Shown: one piece after another, positions 45,032 through 53,375 of the stretch
Position numbering within the stretch: the stretch's first letter is position 1
How the letters are laid out: every line of letters starts with the position of its first letter
Assembly (NCBI GenBank): GCA_002086835.1
Contig: MVIG01000004.1
Span: 248,001-312,000, forward strand
Direction of reading: 5' to 3'
DNA: 64,000 bases
Source of the DNA: Mycolicibacterium porcinum
Lineage (GTDB): Bacteria; Actinomycetota; Actinomycetes; Mycobacteriales; Mycobacteriaceae
Notes under the pieces: model-generated
Seen by the model: only the letters and a program-made list of their open reading frames with translations
What the model was told of the DNA's origin: nothing
Databases searched by the model: none
Position numbers and translations under genes: made by a program

Positions 45032-45142
45032 GGCATCGAATTATCCCGCCCCGCCGTGCACTGCGGCCGATTACCGACGAGTAGGCCAACGCCGGGTATC
45101 GCACGCATCTCGATACTGGCCGACTACCCGAAATCAGAGGAA

Positions 45143-45158
45143 AGTGATGTGTATCACA
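45143..45158. promoter_or_regulatory. CRP-like site upstream of the GlsB-family gene
   Basis: AGTGATGTGTATCACA fits GTGA-N6-TCAC, the mycobacterial CRP form, 39 bp before the start codon. Its position is close enough to act at the promoter. Confidence 0.5.
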
Positions 45159-45196
45159 CCGATCGCAAGAAGTCGGTTTGAACGAAAGGCAACGAG

Positions 45197-45478
45197 ATGA
45201 TCGGAGCAATTATCACCGCAGTCGTCGTCGGTGCGATTATCGGCGCACTCGCGCGACTGATCATGCCCGGTCGGCAGAATGTCAGCACACTCATGACGGT
45301 CGTGCTCGGCATTGCCGGAGCCCTTATCGGGTCCTGGCTCACCGCTGCCGTCGGATACACCAACTCGAACGGCGGATTCGCGATCGTCCCGTTCGTGGTC
45401 GGTGTCGTAGTCGCGATTGTGCTGATCGCGATCTACACGGGCCTGACGGGTCGACGCGGCACACCCGTCGGTCACTGA
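45197..45478 (+). CDS. GlsB/YeaQ/YmgE-family membrane protein
   Basis: 93 residues. Three hydrophobic, Gly-rich helices (GAIITAVVVGAIIGALARL, TVVLGIAGALIGSWLTAAV, VPFVVGVVVAIVLIAIYTG) separated by short polar loops containing PGRQ are the transglycosylase-associated (YeaQ/YmgE) pattern. Family members are small stress-induced membrane proteins of unknown mechanism. AACGAAAGG lies about 9 nt upstream of the start; a CRP-like palindrome precedes it and a hairpin terminator follows. It is monocistronic. Confidence 0.88.
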   Translation: MIGAIITAVVVGAIIGALARLIMPGRQNVSTLMTVVLGIAGALIGSWLTAAVGYTNSNGGFAIVPFVVGVVVAIVLIAIYTGLTGRRGTPVGH

Positions 45479-45492
45479 GTCAGAACGTCGCC

Positions 45493-45526
45493 GACTCCGC
45501 CGATCCTCCCCGCGATCGGCGGAGTC
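45493..45526 (+). terminator. Hairpin after the GlsB-family gene
   Basis: A perfect 13-bp stem (GACTCCGCCGATC/GATCGGCGGAGTC) with an 8-nt loop, 14 nt after the stop codon, followed by GTTCGTGTGTGTGT. Confidence 0.7.
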
Positions 45527-45672
45527 GTTCGTGTGTGTGTGCCGGGACGGAGCAAATGGTCACCGCCGCGTACACACGCGAATACGAGTGATCGGATCCG
45601 CCGAACCCGCTTCGAATGACGACTGTTTAGATCTTGTTGGCTGAGTCAGGTTTTCGAGCGACGGGGGCGCCG

Positions 45673-46155
45673 ATGAACTATCCGCAAGGCGGCAACGGCT
45701 GGCAGCAGATGCCACCGCCGAACATGCCGCCTCAGCCGTACCCGGGCCAGCCCTACCTCGGCCAGCCTTACGCGCCCGGCTACTACGTGCCGCCACCACC
45801 TCCCAAGAAGAAAAAGACCTGGCTGTGGGTCCTGCTCGCGATCCTGACAGTGGTGGTCCTGGCTGTCGCCGGCCTCATGCTCTATGTGAACCGGACGATG
45901 ACCTACGAGGTCACCGGCACCGGCGCCACGGCAACGGTGGTGTACTCGGAAACACGCGACTCCGGCGAACGCGCCGAAGTCCCGCTGCCGTGGACGAAGA
46001 AGTTCACCGGAACCCACTCGGTTTTCAACTTGCAGGCATTGCCTTTGAACGATGACACCGTGACGTGCAAGGTCACTATCGGCGGCAGGGTCATCGCCAC
46101 GGACACCCAGCGTTATCGATGGGCGTCATGCATGGGCCACATGTCGGACCGCTGA
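45673..46155 (+). CDS. MmpS-like membrane protein with Pro-rich N-terminus
   Basis: 160 residues from ATG 45673 (NYPQGGNGWQQM). A cytoplasmic segment rich in Pro, Tyr and Gln (PPNMPPQPYPGQPYLGQPY) is followed by KKKK and one transmembrane helix (WLWVLLAILTVVVLAVAGLML). The outer domain, with TYEVTGTGATATVVYSE and VTCKVTIGGRVIATDTQ, looks like the MmpS beta-sandwich that partners MmpL transporters, but no mmpL gene is nearby. The Pro-rich head is unlike classical MmpS4/5. It may be a stand-alone envelope protein. Confidence 0.72.
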   Translation: MNYPQGGNGWQQMPPPNMPPQPYPGQPYLGQPYAPGYYVPPPPPKKKKTWLWVLLAILTVVVLAVAGLMLYVNRTMTYEVTGTGATATVVYSETRDSGERAEVPLPWTKKFTGTHSVFNLQALPLNDDTVTCKVTIGGRVIATDTQRYRWASCMGHMSDR

Positions 46156-46645
46156 AGCTATATCGCCCCGAGGCGATCAGCGTCCGACCGACCTCGATTG
46201 GTCGGCCGGCCGTGGGCTTGAGATCTACGGACCGTGCGAAGCACTGTTACTCGCGATGACCGACACGTCGAGGCGATGGCCGCGAGCTACAGGTCCGGGG
46301 CTGCCACGCACGAGGAGGCGATGACGCACATCAGCCTCGCCGATTTCGACCGCAGGGTTGCGCTCATGCACGATCCACGACCGTGCAGTAGAAAGCGGTG
46401 CACTCGGCCGCCGATCCACGACCCAGGTGTAGATATCGGCATTCGGTGAGCGAGCCGACACACACGCACCATCACGGCCCCATCTCGAATGGCTTTCGAT
46501 CTGTCCCGGATGGGGTGCTTCCCGGTTGCCTGCCGCCTACCGTGAGTAACAGGTGGGGACTGTCGACCGATCTTGACGATGGCAGCGCATTTCAACAGAC
46601 ACACGCACCGCTGCCTCAATATCACCGCACCTGTGCAGGAGACGA
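46156..46645. other. 490-bp gap without a supported gene
   Basis: Several overlapping frames are open here on both strands, but none has a ribosome site, recognisable motif or GC-rich third positions. Part of it is less GC-rich. It contains the promoter region for lipP and otherwise nothing I can name. Confidence 0.5.
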
Positions 46646-47827
46646 ATGCCCGCAACGACCCTCATCGCAGGCACCTGCGCACCGGAATTCACCCGGGTGC
46701 GCGATGCCTTCGAGGACAACTTCGCCCACCACAAAGAGGTGGGCGCAGCTGTCGCGGTCTGGGTCGAGGGCGATCTGGTGGTCAACCTGTGGGGCGGATC
46801 GGCCGACGCGGCAGGGACCCAACCGTGGCGGCAGGACACCCTGGCCAGTGTGTATTCCGGTTCCAAGGGCCTGGCCAGCACCTGCATCCATCTCCTGGCC
46901 GACCGCGGCGAGATCGACCTGGACGCGCCGGTGGCCCGGTACTGGCCCGAGTTCGGCCAGGCCGGCAAGCAGGACATCACCATCGCGATGGTGCTGGGTC
47001 ACCGCTCCGGCGTGATCGGCCCGCGCGAACCGATGGACTGGCGGCAGGTGACCGACTGGGATGCGGTGTGCGCCAGGATCGCGGCCGCTACGCCATGGTG
47101 GCCGCCGGGCAGCGCACAGGGCTATCAGGTGGTGACCTTCGGCTTCATCCTCGGCGAGATCGTGCGCCGGGTCACCGGCCGCACCATCGGGCATTATCTG
47201 CGCACCGAGATCGCCGAACCGCTGGGCGCCGACATCCACATCGGCCTGCCCGCCTGGCAACACCACCGGTGTGCGGAGATGGTGAACAAGCCGTCGGTTC
47301 GCAGCCTGCTGGCCGACAACCAGGTCAACCGGCCGCCTGCCTCCCTCGATGACCATCCGATGGCCGGGTGGGCGGTGTCGATGGACTTCGTGCCGGACGA
47401 CGAATTGGGCGTGCAAGCGCTGGACGCCTGGCGCGCAGCCGAATTCCCGAGCACCAACGCGCATGTGTCGGCACTCGGCATGGCGACGTTCTACAACGCA
47501 CTGGCCCAGGAGAAACTGCTGACCCGCGAGCACATGGAGCGCTGCCGGATCTCGCAGGGCGGGTTCGATGCCGATGTGGTGCTGGGTGCCCGCGTCGCCG
47601 ACCACGGCTGGGGTCTGGGCTACATGCTCAACCAGCGCGGTGTGGCCGGGCCGAACACCGGCATCTTCGGACACGGCGGCTCGGGTGGCTCGTTCGCGTT
47701 CGTCGACCTGGAGCACCGGATCGGCTACGCCTACGTGATGAACTATTTCGACGCCACCAAGTGCAATGCCGACCCGCGCACGGTCGCGCTGTCCAACGAG
47801 GTGTACTCCGCTCTCGGCGTAATTTGA
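46646..47827 (+). CDS. lipP: Serine hydrolase of the beta-lactamase/class C fold (LipP-type esterase)
   Basis: 393 residues. The family VIII esterase/class C beta-lactamase SxxK motif is S71-G-S-K74 (VYSGSKGLAST). The Tyr motif region (GYQVVTFGFILGEI) and the C-terminal GHGGSGGSFAFVD replace the KTG box. Such enzymes hydrolyse short-chain esters. No signal peptide is evident. The position after tig and before the Fpg/Nei gene matches Rv2463 lipP, also on the opposite strand to its neighbours. An 11-residue leader (PATTLIAGTCA) precedes the domain. Confidence 0.88.
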   Translation: MPATTLIAGTCAPEFTRVRDAFEDNFAHHKEVGAAVAVWVEGDLVVNLWGGSADAAGTQPWRQDTLASVYSGSKGLASTCIHLLADRGEIDLDAPVARYWPEFGQAGKQDITIAMVLGHRSGVIGPREPMDWRQVTDWDAVCARIAAATPWWPPGSAQGYQVVTFGFILGEIVRRVTGRTIGHYLRTEIAEPLGADIHIGLPAWQHHRCAEMVNKPSVRSLLADNQVNRPPASLDDHPMAGWAVSMDFVPDDELGVQALDAWRAAEFPSTNAHVSALGMATFYNALAQEKLLTREHMERCRISQGGFDADVVLGARVADHGWGLGYMLNQRGVAGPNTGIFGHGGSGGSFAFVDLEHRIGYAYVMNYFDATKCNADPRTVALSNEVYSALGVI

Positions 47828-47878
47828 GTTCTCTACGAGGCCCCTGAACCACCGTTTTCCGTCGGTACGCTGGACGCC

Positions 47879-48706
47879 ATGAACAGCGTCTTGCTGGTAC
47901 TCATCGTCCTGGTCATCGCCGCGATCGCGTTCGCTGTCTACAGCTCGTCGCAGGCCAACGGCCGTCGTTCCGCGGAATCACTGGCCGATGCCAAGGCTGA
48001 TGCCCGCCGCCTGATCGAACGTCTCGGCGGGCAGGTGCTCAACCTGACCGGCTCCGACGATGCGTCCAAGCAGGCGCTGGCCGACGCCTCCGAGCGATAC
48101 ACGGCGGCATCGTCACAGATCGATCAGGCCACCACCGCCAAGCAGGCCGCACTGGCCAAGGAGAGCGCCATCGAGGGGCTCTACTACGTGCGCGCGGCCC
48201 GCACCGCGATGGGCATGGATCCGGGTCCGGAGCTGGAGTCGTTGACCGGACAGCGTGCGGCCGGCGCGGTCACCGAAGACCGGCGGATCAACTTCGAAGG
48301 CCGCGAGATCGAGGCTTCCCCGACTCCCTCGGCGAACACCCCGAACTACTACCCCGGCGGCCGGGTCGCCGGACGCCCGGTGCCCGCCGGCTGGTACTCC
48401 GAGCCGTGGTGGAAGCCGGCACTGGTGGCCGGCGCGTGGGGCCTGGGCTCGGTCCTGCTGTTCGACGCGATGTTCTCCGGGATGCACGGCGTCAACTACG
48501 GCGCTCAAGGTTTCGAAAACGGTTACGGTGACGGCTATTCCGACGGTTTCAACGCCGGCCAGGACGCCGGCGCAGACGGCGGCGGGTTCGACGGCGGCGA
48601 CGCCGGCGGTGGTGACTGGGGCGGAACGGATGCCAGCGGCTGGGATGGCGGCGGCTTCGACGGTGGTGGCTTCGGTGACTTCGGTGGTGATTTCGGGGGC
48701 TTCTGA
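47879..48706 (+). CDS. Membrane-anchored protein with coiled-coil and Gly/Asp-rich tail (DUF1542-like)
   Basis: 275 residues. N-terminal transmembrane helix (SVLLVLIVLVIAAIAFAVY) followed by an Ala-rich helical segment (ADARRLIERLGGQVLNL, ASERYTAASSQIDQATTAKQ) that may form a coiled coil. A second hydrophobic stretch is WWKPALVAGAWGLGSVLLFDAMF (~180-202). The last ~65 residues are low-complexity: DGYSDGFNAGQDAGADGG, then repeated DGGGFDGG and FGGDFGGF units, an acidic Gly-rich tail. The function is unknown. It lies 51 bp after lipP on the same strand. Confidence 0.75.
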   Translation: MNSVLLVLIVLVIAAIAFAVYSSSQANGRRSAESLADAKADARRLIERLGGQVLNLTGSDDASKQALADASERYTAASSQIDQATTAKQAALAKESAIEGLYYVRAARTAMGMDPGPELESLTGQRAAGAVTEDRRINFEGREIEASPTPSANTPNYYPGGRVAGRPVPAGWYSEPWWKPALVAGAWGLGSVLLFDAMFSGMHGVNYGAQGFENGYGDGYSDGFNAGQDAGADGGGFDGGDAGGGDWGGTDASGWDGGGFDGGGFGDFGGDFGGF

Positions 48707-48722
48707 CCCCGGCCAAGTTCTT

Positions 48723-48784
48723 CGCGAGCAGACGCAAATGTTCCCGACACACCGTGGATTACGGGGCATTTGCGTCTGCTCGCG
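48723..48784. repeat. Perfect 18-bp inverted repeat between convergent genes
   Basis: CGCGAGCAGACGCAAATG at 48723-48740 is repeated inverted at 48767-48784 around a 26-nt spacer. It lies 16 nt after the Gly/Asp-rich gene and 5 nt before the convergent antiporter stop. A bidirectional terminator is the simplest role. The GCAGACGCAAA core is one I associate with dispersed mycobacterial intergenic repeats. Confidence 0.8.
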
Positions 48785-48789
48785 CCAAC

Positions 48790-50475
48790 TCAGAGGCGGC
48801 TCTCCAGGCGCGCCGACACGCCGGCCTCCTGCAGGTCCAGGCGCTCGAGCATGGCCCGCACCGCTTCGTCCTCGATCCGGCCTTCGTCTCGCTCGGTGAT
48901 GAGCGCACCGCGTTGTGCGGCAAGCACATCGCGGTAGAGGCCGGAGAACACCGCGGCCCGTTTGGTGAGCGCCTCCGGATCGGGCATAGCGTCGGCATCC
49001 TGTGAGTGCCGGGCGATCACCGCGCGGATCTCAGTCACAACTCGGGGATCGAGGCCTTCGGGCGGGTCCGCCTCGAACGCGTCGAGTACGTCGTCGGCCG
49101 CATCGTGCACCACCCGTTCGGCTTTGAGTTCCTCTTCCCGGTCGGCGGCGTGGTCGTCACAGAACCGGGACAGGTTGAGCCGGCGGATCAGCAGTGGCAG
49201 GGTCCACCCCTGGATCAGCAAGGTTCCCACGCTGACCGCGAAGGCGATCGCCTGGATCGTCGCGCGCTCGGGGAAGGGTTCGCCGGTAGCAGTGGTGGCC
49301 GGAATCGCCGCGGCGGCGGCCAGTGTCACCACCCCACGCATCCCGGTCCAGGACACGACGACGTTCTCCCGCCAACTCAGTGAACGGCGGTCGATCATCC
49401 GGCGCCATCGTGCCTTGGGCTTTCGCTTTCGCCGGCCGAGGGCGCCGCGCGCACCGTCGGGTACCGGCACGCTGAACTTGCTCTCCACATGCCGTGACAG
49501 CTTGTTCCGGCCGAACATCAGGAACACCGACAGCGGACGGATCACCAGCACGATGAGCAATACGATCACCGAGGCGACGGCGACGACGGCCAGCGATTCG
49601 TGGGCCTCGTTGAGGTCCTGCAGCACGAACCGCAGATGCAGACCGATGTAGGCGAATACGAACGCCTCCAGCAGCACGTCCACCGAATTCCAGACATAGC
49701 GTTCCTGCAGCCGCGTCTGATACCCCGCACCCATCGCACCGTTGCCGACCACGAACCCGGCGACCACCACCGCCAGCACCCCGGAGGCGTGCAGTTCCTC
49801 GGCGGTGATGAACGCCGCGAACGGAACCACCAGTCCCTGCACCGTTTCCAGGCCGGGATTGTCCAGGTGCTTGCGGATCCACAGCGTCACGTAGCCCAGC
49901 AGTGCCCCCACCACTGGCCCGACCGTGGCGCTGTATCCGAACAGCAGGAACGGGTTCTCGATGAAGGTGTGGCTGCCGGCCACCTGGGCCACCGCGATGG
50001 AGAACAGGGTCAGCGCGGCGGCGTCGTTGATCAGGCTCTCGCCGGTGAGGATTGCCATCACCCGTTTGGGCAGGCCGAGCTTGCGGCCCACCGCGACCGC
50101 GGTGACGGCGTCGGGCGGCGCGACGATCGCGCCGAGCACCAGTGCCAGCCCGAAGGTCAACGGCACCAACACCAGCCAGGACGACACCGCGGCCACCACG
50201 AACGCCGTCACCACGACCAACCCGACACCGAGACCGAGGATCGGCCGGATGTTGCGGAAGAACGTCGGGAAGGAGAAATCCAGAGCGGCCGAATACAACA
50301 GCGGCGGCAGGACCACGGTCAGCAGGATGTGCGAATCCAGTTCGGGCGGTTCGAACCCCGGCAGGAACGACACGACGATGCCGATGACCACGATGATCAG
50401 GGCGGGTTCCTGGCCGCGTCGATGCGCGATTGCTGTGACGAGGATGGCTCCGACGACGACGAGGATCAATTCCAC
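48790..50475 (-). CDS. Na+/H+ antiporter (CPA1/NhaP family)
   Basis: 561 residues. About 12 hydrophobic helices span residues 1-420 (for example MELILVVVGAILVTAIAHRR, PLTFGLALVLGAIVAPPDAVTAVAVG). The PPDAVTAVAV segment is the conserved ND/PPDA ion-binding helix of CPA1 exchangers, and LTGESLINDAAALTLFSIAV is the second signature. A cytoplasmic tail of ~140 residues (RLNLSRFCDDHAADREEEL onward) is likely regulatory. It exchanges Na+ or K+ for H+ across the cell membrane. A KRKPKARWRR-rich loop sits in the middle. It is not in the M. tuberculosis lipP-nei interval as I recall it. Confidence 0.93.
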   Translation of the reverse strand: MELILVVVGAILVTAIAHRRGQEPALIIVVIGIVVSFLPGFEPPELDSHILLTVVLPPLLYSAALDFSFPTFFRNIRPILGLGVGLVVVTAFVVAAVSSWLVLVPLTFGLALVLGAIVAPPDAVTAVAVGRKLGLPKRVMAILTGESLINDAAALTLFSIAVAQVAGSHTFIENPFLLFGYSATVGPVVGALLGYVTLWIRKHLDNPGLETVQGLVVPFAAFITAEELHASGVLAVVVAGFVVGNGAMGAGYQTRLQERYVWNSVDVLLEAFVFAYIGLHLRFVLQDLNEAHESLAVVAVASVIVLLIVLVIRPLSVFLMFGRNKLSRHVESKFSVPVPDGARGALGRRKRKPKARWRRMIDRRSLSWRENVVVSWTGMRGVVTLAAAAAIPATTATGEPFPERATIQAIAFAVSVGTLLIQGWTLPLLIRRLNLSRFCDDHAADREEELKAERVVHDAADDVLDAFEADPPEGLDPRVVTEIRAVIARHSQDADAMPDPEALTKRAAVFSGLYRDVLAAQRGALITERDEGRIEDEAVRAMLERLDLQEAGVSARLESRL

Positions 50476-50512
50476 TGGGAGATTGTCCCGTGCCTGCGCC
50501 GGCGCCGCGCAC

Positions 50513-51307
50513 TCACACCTGGCAGTCGGGGCACCAGAACAGGTTGCGGGCCTCCAGTTCCGCGGTGCGCACCGTGGCTCCGCACACCCGGCACGCCTCC
50601 CCCGCCCGGCGGTAGACGTAGGTGCGGGGGCGGCCCGGACCGTAGGACGGGGCGCCGTGATCGTGCTCGGGGCGGACGACGACGATCTTGCCGCGGCGCA
50701 CCCCGATCTTCATCAGCTCGACGAGATCGGTCCACATGGCGTCGAATTCGTCCTGCCCCATCAGCGTGCCCGGCCGGTACGGGTCGATCTGGTGACGGAA
50801 CAGCAGTTCACTGCGATACACGTTGCCGACCCCGGCGATCACCGACTGGTCCATCAGCAATGCACCGATTGACCTGCGCGACTTGCTGATTCGCTTCCAG
50901 GCCAGCGCGGGATCGGCATCTTTGCGCAGCGGATCGGGACCGAGTCGGGCCACCACGTCGGCGATCTCGGGCTCGGCGATCACCTCGCACACCGTGGGCC
51001 CGCGCAGGTCCGTGCCGTACTCGCTGCCCACGATGCGCATCCGCACCTGGCCGACCGGCAACCCCAGCGGGACGGGCGCCTCGGTGAACGTCCCGTACAG
51101 GCCGAGGTGGATGTGCACGACGTGGCCACCGGTGTAGTGGTGGAACAGGTGCTTGCCCCAGGCGTCGGCCTGCTTGAACACCTGGCCGGTGACCGCGGCC
51201 GCGCCGTCGGCGAAGCGGCCCTGCGGGCTGGACACCACCACCGGTGCCCGGCCGAACAGCTTCTGGTGCAGCCGGGCCAGCCGGTGCAGGGTGTGCCCTT
51301 CGGGCAT
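50513..51307 (-). CDS. Formamidopyrimidine/endonuclease VIII-type DNA glycosylase (Rv2464c-like)
   Basis: 264 residues. Starts MPEGHTLHRL, giving the catalytic N-terminal Pro and Glu of the Fpg/Nei family after Met removal. The H2TH region (MDQSVIAGVGNVYRSELLF) and C-terminal zinc finger (CRVCGATVRTAE, FWCPDCQ) are intact. It removes oxidised bases and nicks the strand by beta/delta elimination. PEGHTLHR rather than PELPEVE suggests the Nei-like branch. The rpiB stop lies just 3 nt upstream on the same strand, so the two are co-transcribed, as in Rv2464c-Rv2465c. Confidence 0.93.
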   Translation of the reverse strand: MPEGHTLHRLARLHQKLFGRAPVVVSSPQGRFADGAAAVTGQVFKQADAWGKHLFHHYTGGHVVHIHLGLYGTFTEAPVPLGLPVGQVRMRIVGSEYGTDLRGPTVCEVIAEPEIADVVARLGPDPLRKDADPALAWKRISKSRRSIGALLMDQSVIAGVGNVYRSELLFRHQIDPYRPGTLMGQDEFDAMWTDLVELMKIGVRRGKIVVVRPEHDHGAPSYGPGRPRTYVYRRAGEACRVCGATVRTAELEARNLFWCPDCQV

Positions 51308-51310
51308 GGG

Positions 51311-51790
51311 TCAGGCAGGTGCGCCGGGAACCGGCGGGGCCACGTGGTCCTTTTCGTAGGCGGCGAGGATGTCGATACGGCGCTGGTGGCGCTCGGCCTC
51401 CGACCACGGCGTCGACAGGAACGCGTCGACGATGGCCAGCGCCTCCTCCTCGCTGTGCATGCGACCACCCAGGCCCATCAGCTGCGCGTTGTTGTGCTCG
51501 CGGGCCAGCTTGGCAGTTTCGACGCTCCAGGCCAGGGCACACCGGGCGCCGGGCACCTTGTTCGCGGCGATCTGCTCACCATTGCCCGAGCCGCCCAGCA
51601 CGATGCCCAGACTGCCCGGATCGGCGACCGTCTTGACCGCCGCGTCGATACAGAACGCCGGGTAGTCGTCGTCGGCGTCGTAGGTGTAGGCACCGCAGTC
51701 GATCGGCTCGTGGCCGGTCTTCTTGAGGTGCTCGATGATGGTCTGCTTGAACTCGAATCCGGCGTGGTCGGCACCGATGTAAACGCGCAT
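51311..51790 (-). CDS. rpiB: Ribose-5-phosphate isomerase B
   Basis: 159 residues, usual for mycobacterial RpiB. RVYIGADHAGFEFKQTIIEH at the N-terminus, anion-binding LGIVLGGSGNGEQIAANKV with the catalytic-base Glu, and REHNNAQLMGLGGR are diagnostic. Mycobacterial enzymes use Glu in GNGEQ in place of the E. coli-type Cys, and this one does too. It interconverts ribose 5-phosphate and ribulose 5-phosphate in the pentose phosphate pathway. Confidence 0.95.
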   Translation of the reverse strand: MRVYIGADHAGFEFKQTIIEHLKKTGHEPIDCGAYTYDADDDYPAFCIDAAVKTVADPGSLGIVLGGSGNGEQIAANKVPGARCALAWSVETAKLAREHNNAQLMGLGGRMHSEEEALAIVDAFLSTPWSEAERHQRRIDILAAYEKDHVAPPVPGAPA

Positions 51791-51811
51791 GGCGGTAACC
51801 CTAACGCGTCA

Positions 51812-52366
51812 TCAGGTAGCCACAGCACCAGCTCGGATACCTGCCAGCAGCAGATCGAGCATTCGCTGCGCCTGCTCGGGCGAGCCACTGGCCAGGAAGA
51901 TCCCGAGCATGCTCGACACCACGTCCTCGGCCCGCACATCGGTGCGCAGGCTGCCATCGGCGGTGCCGGCATCGAGCAGGGTCTGGACCGCACCGGTCAC
52001 GCTCGCCTTGGTGTCACGGTGGTCGACTGCGCCGGATTCGAAGATGGCCCGGAGCGATTCGGCCATGCCCTTCTTGGCCGCGACGAACGTTGCGTAGCGG
52101 TCCATCCACCGGCGCAGCGCCACCGGCGGCGGATACCGGCCGGAGAGGTCTGTGGCCGATGCGGACACCTCGGCCAGCTCGGCGCGGTAGACGGCCTCGA
52201 TCAGGGCTTCGCGACTGGAGAAGTGACGGTAGAGCGTTCCGATGCCGACACCGGCATCGCGGGCGATGGCCTCCAGCGAGACGGGCCCGTCCGACGCGGC
52301 GAACGCTGCCGCGGCGGTCGCGAGCAGGCGCTCCCTGTTGCGCCGCGCGTCAGCCCGTTCAGCCAT
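51812..52366 (-). CDS. TetR-family transcriptional regulator
   Basis: 184 residues. N-terminal HTH (RERLLATAAAAFAASDGPVSLEA, then VGIGTLYRHFSSREALIEAVYRAEL) is canonical TetR, and the remaining ~130 residues are the ligand/dimerisation domain (WMDRYATFVAAKKGMAESLRAIF). It is divergent from an aldo/keto reductase gene with 82 bp between starts. Two GCGGAGG-type palindromes, one perfect, lie in the gap. It probably represses itself and the reductase in response to a small toxic or carbonyl compound. Confidence 0.9.
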   Translation of the reverse strand: MAERADARRNRERLLATAAAAFAASDGPVSLEAIARDAGVGIGTLYRHFSSREALIEAVYRAELAEVSASATDLSGRYPPPVALRRWMDRYATFVAAKKGMAESLRAIFESGAVDHRDTKASVTGAVQTLLDAGTADGSLRTDVRAEDVVSSMLGIFLASGSPEQAQRMLDLLLAGIRAGAVAT

Positions 52367-52367
52367 A

Positions 52368-52383
52368 GCGGAGGCCCCTCCGT
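52368..52383. promoter_or_regulatory. TetR half-matching operator copy
   Basis: GCGGAGGCCCCTCCGT is a 16-bp inverted repeat with two mismatched positions, abutting the tetR start codon and 32 bp (about three helical turns) from the perfect copy. Confidence 0.55.
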
Positions 52384-52399
52384 TTTGTTACCGTGCAAA

Positions 52400-52415
52400 G
52401 CGGAGGATCCTCCGC
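52400..52415. promoter_or_regulatory. TetR operator (perfect 16-bp palindrome)
   Basis: GCGGAGGATCCTCCGC reads the same on both strands, lying between the divergent tetR and aldo/keto reductase starts, 34 bp from the reductase ATG. Confidence 0.75.
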
Positions 52416-52448
52416 ATCGTCGTCAGTATGACATTCCAGGAGCGCACC

Positions 52449-53375
52449 ATGACCACATCGCACCCGGGCGGCACCGGCACCATCGGCAGGCACACCGTGG
52501 CGCGCATCGGCTACGGCGCCATGGGACTGGGACACCAACTCCCCCGTGACGACGCCACCGCCGTGTTGCGCCGCGCAGTCGAACTCGGCGTCAACCACAT
52601 CGACACCGCGTCCTTCTACGACGACGGCACCGTGAACCGCCGCATCCGCGACGCACTCACCCCGTACCCGGACGATCTGGTGATCGTCAGCAAGGTCGGC
52701 GCCCGGCCGGCCGCCGGGCCCGTACCCCTGGCACTGGCCCAGCATCCGGCCGACCTACGCGCCGCCGTCGAACGGGACCTGGCGGAGCTCGGACTCGAGC
52801 AGATTCCGGTCGTGAACCTGCGCCGCGCCGACATCGGCCCCGGTCTCACCGCCGAAGGCGATCAGATTGTCGACCTCGACGATCAGCTGGCCGAGATGAT
52901 CACGCTGCGTGACGAGGGCAAGATCGGCGCGATCGGAATCAGCAACGTCGATCTGCCCACCCTGCGCCGGGCGCTGCCCGCCGGAATCGTGTGCGTGCAG
53001 AACGTCTACAGCCTGCTCAACCGCAGCCATGAGGACGAACTGGCGCTGTGCCGGGAACAGGGCATCGCCTGGGTGCCGTTCTTCCCCCTCGGCTCGGCGT
53101 TCCCGGGCTTTCCGAAGGTCGCCGAGAACGCTGTGGTGCAACGGATCGCCGCGGACCTCGGCGCCGGCGGCGCACAGGTAGGGCTGGCATGGTTGCTCGC
53201 CCACGCGCCCAACACGCTGCTCATCGCCGGGACCACGTCAGCCGCCCACCTGGAGGAGAACCTGGCGGCCGGCGCCCTCACGCTGAGCGAGCAGCAACTG
53301 GCCGATCTCGATGCGGTCGACGCGGCGCTACCCGATGGTGATGGCGTCCAGCCGTTCCTTGATGAACACCGATGA
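52449..53375 (+). CDS. Aldo/keto reductase
   Basis: 308 residues from ATG 52449, which has AGGAG 7 nt upstream; an earlier ATG at 52428 and the open frame to 52242 are less likely. NAD(P)H-dependent (beta/alpha)8 reductase: GYGAMGLGHQLPRDDATAVL, LGVNHIDTASFYDDGTVN with catalytic Asp and Tyr, LVIVSKVGARP with the Lys, IGAIGISNVDLPTLRRAL, and LLIAGTTSAAHLEENL for cofactor binding. Control by the divergent TetR suggests a detoxification role. Its 3' end overlaps the convergent dioxygenase gene by 48 bp. Confidence 0.92.
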   Translation: MTTSHPGGTGTIGRHTVARIGYGAMGLGHQLPRDDATAVLRRAVELGVNHIDTASFYDDGTVNRRIRDALTPYPDDLVIVSKVGARPAAGPVPLALAQHPADLRAAVERDLAELGLEQIPVVNLRRADIGPGLTAEGDQIVDLDDQLAEMITLRDEGKIGAIGISNVDLPTLRRALPAGIVCVQNVYSLLNRSHEDELALCREQGIAWVPFFPLGSAFPGFPKVAENAVVQRIAADLGAGGAQVGLAWLLAHAPNTLLIAGTTSAAHLEENLAAGALTLSEQQLADLDAVDAALPDGDGVQPFLDEHR

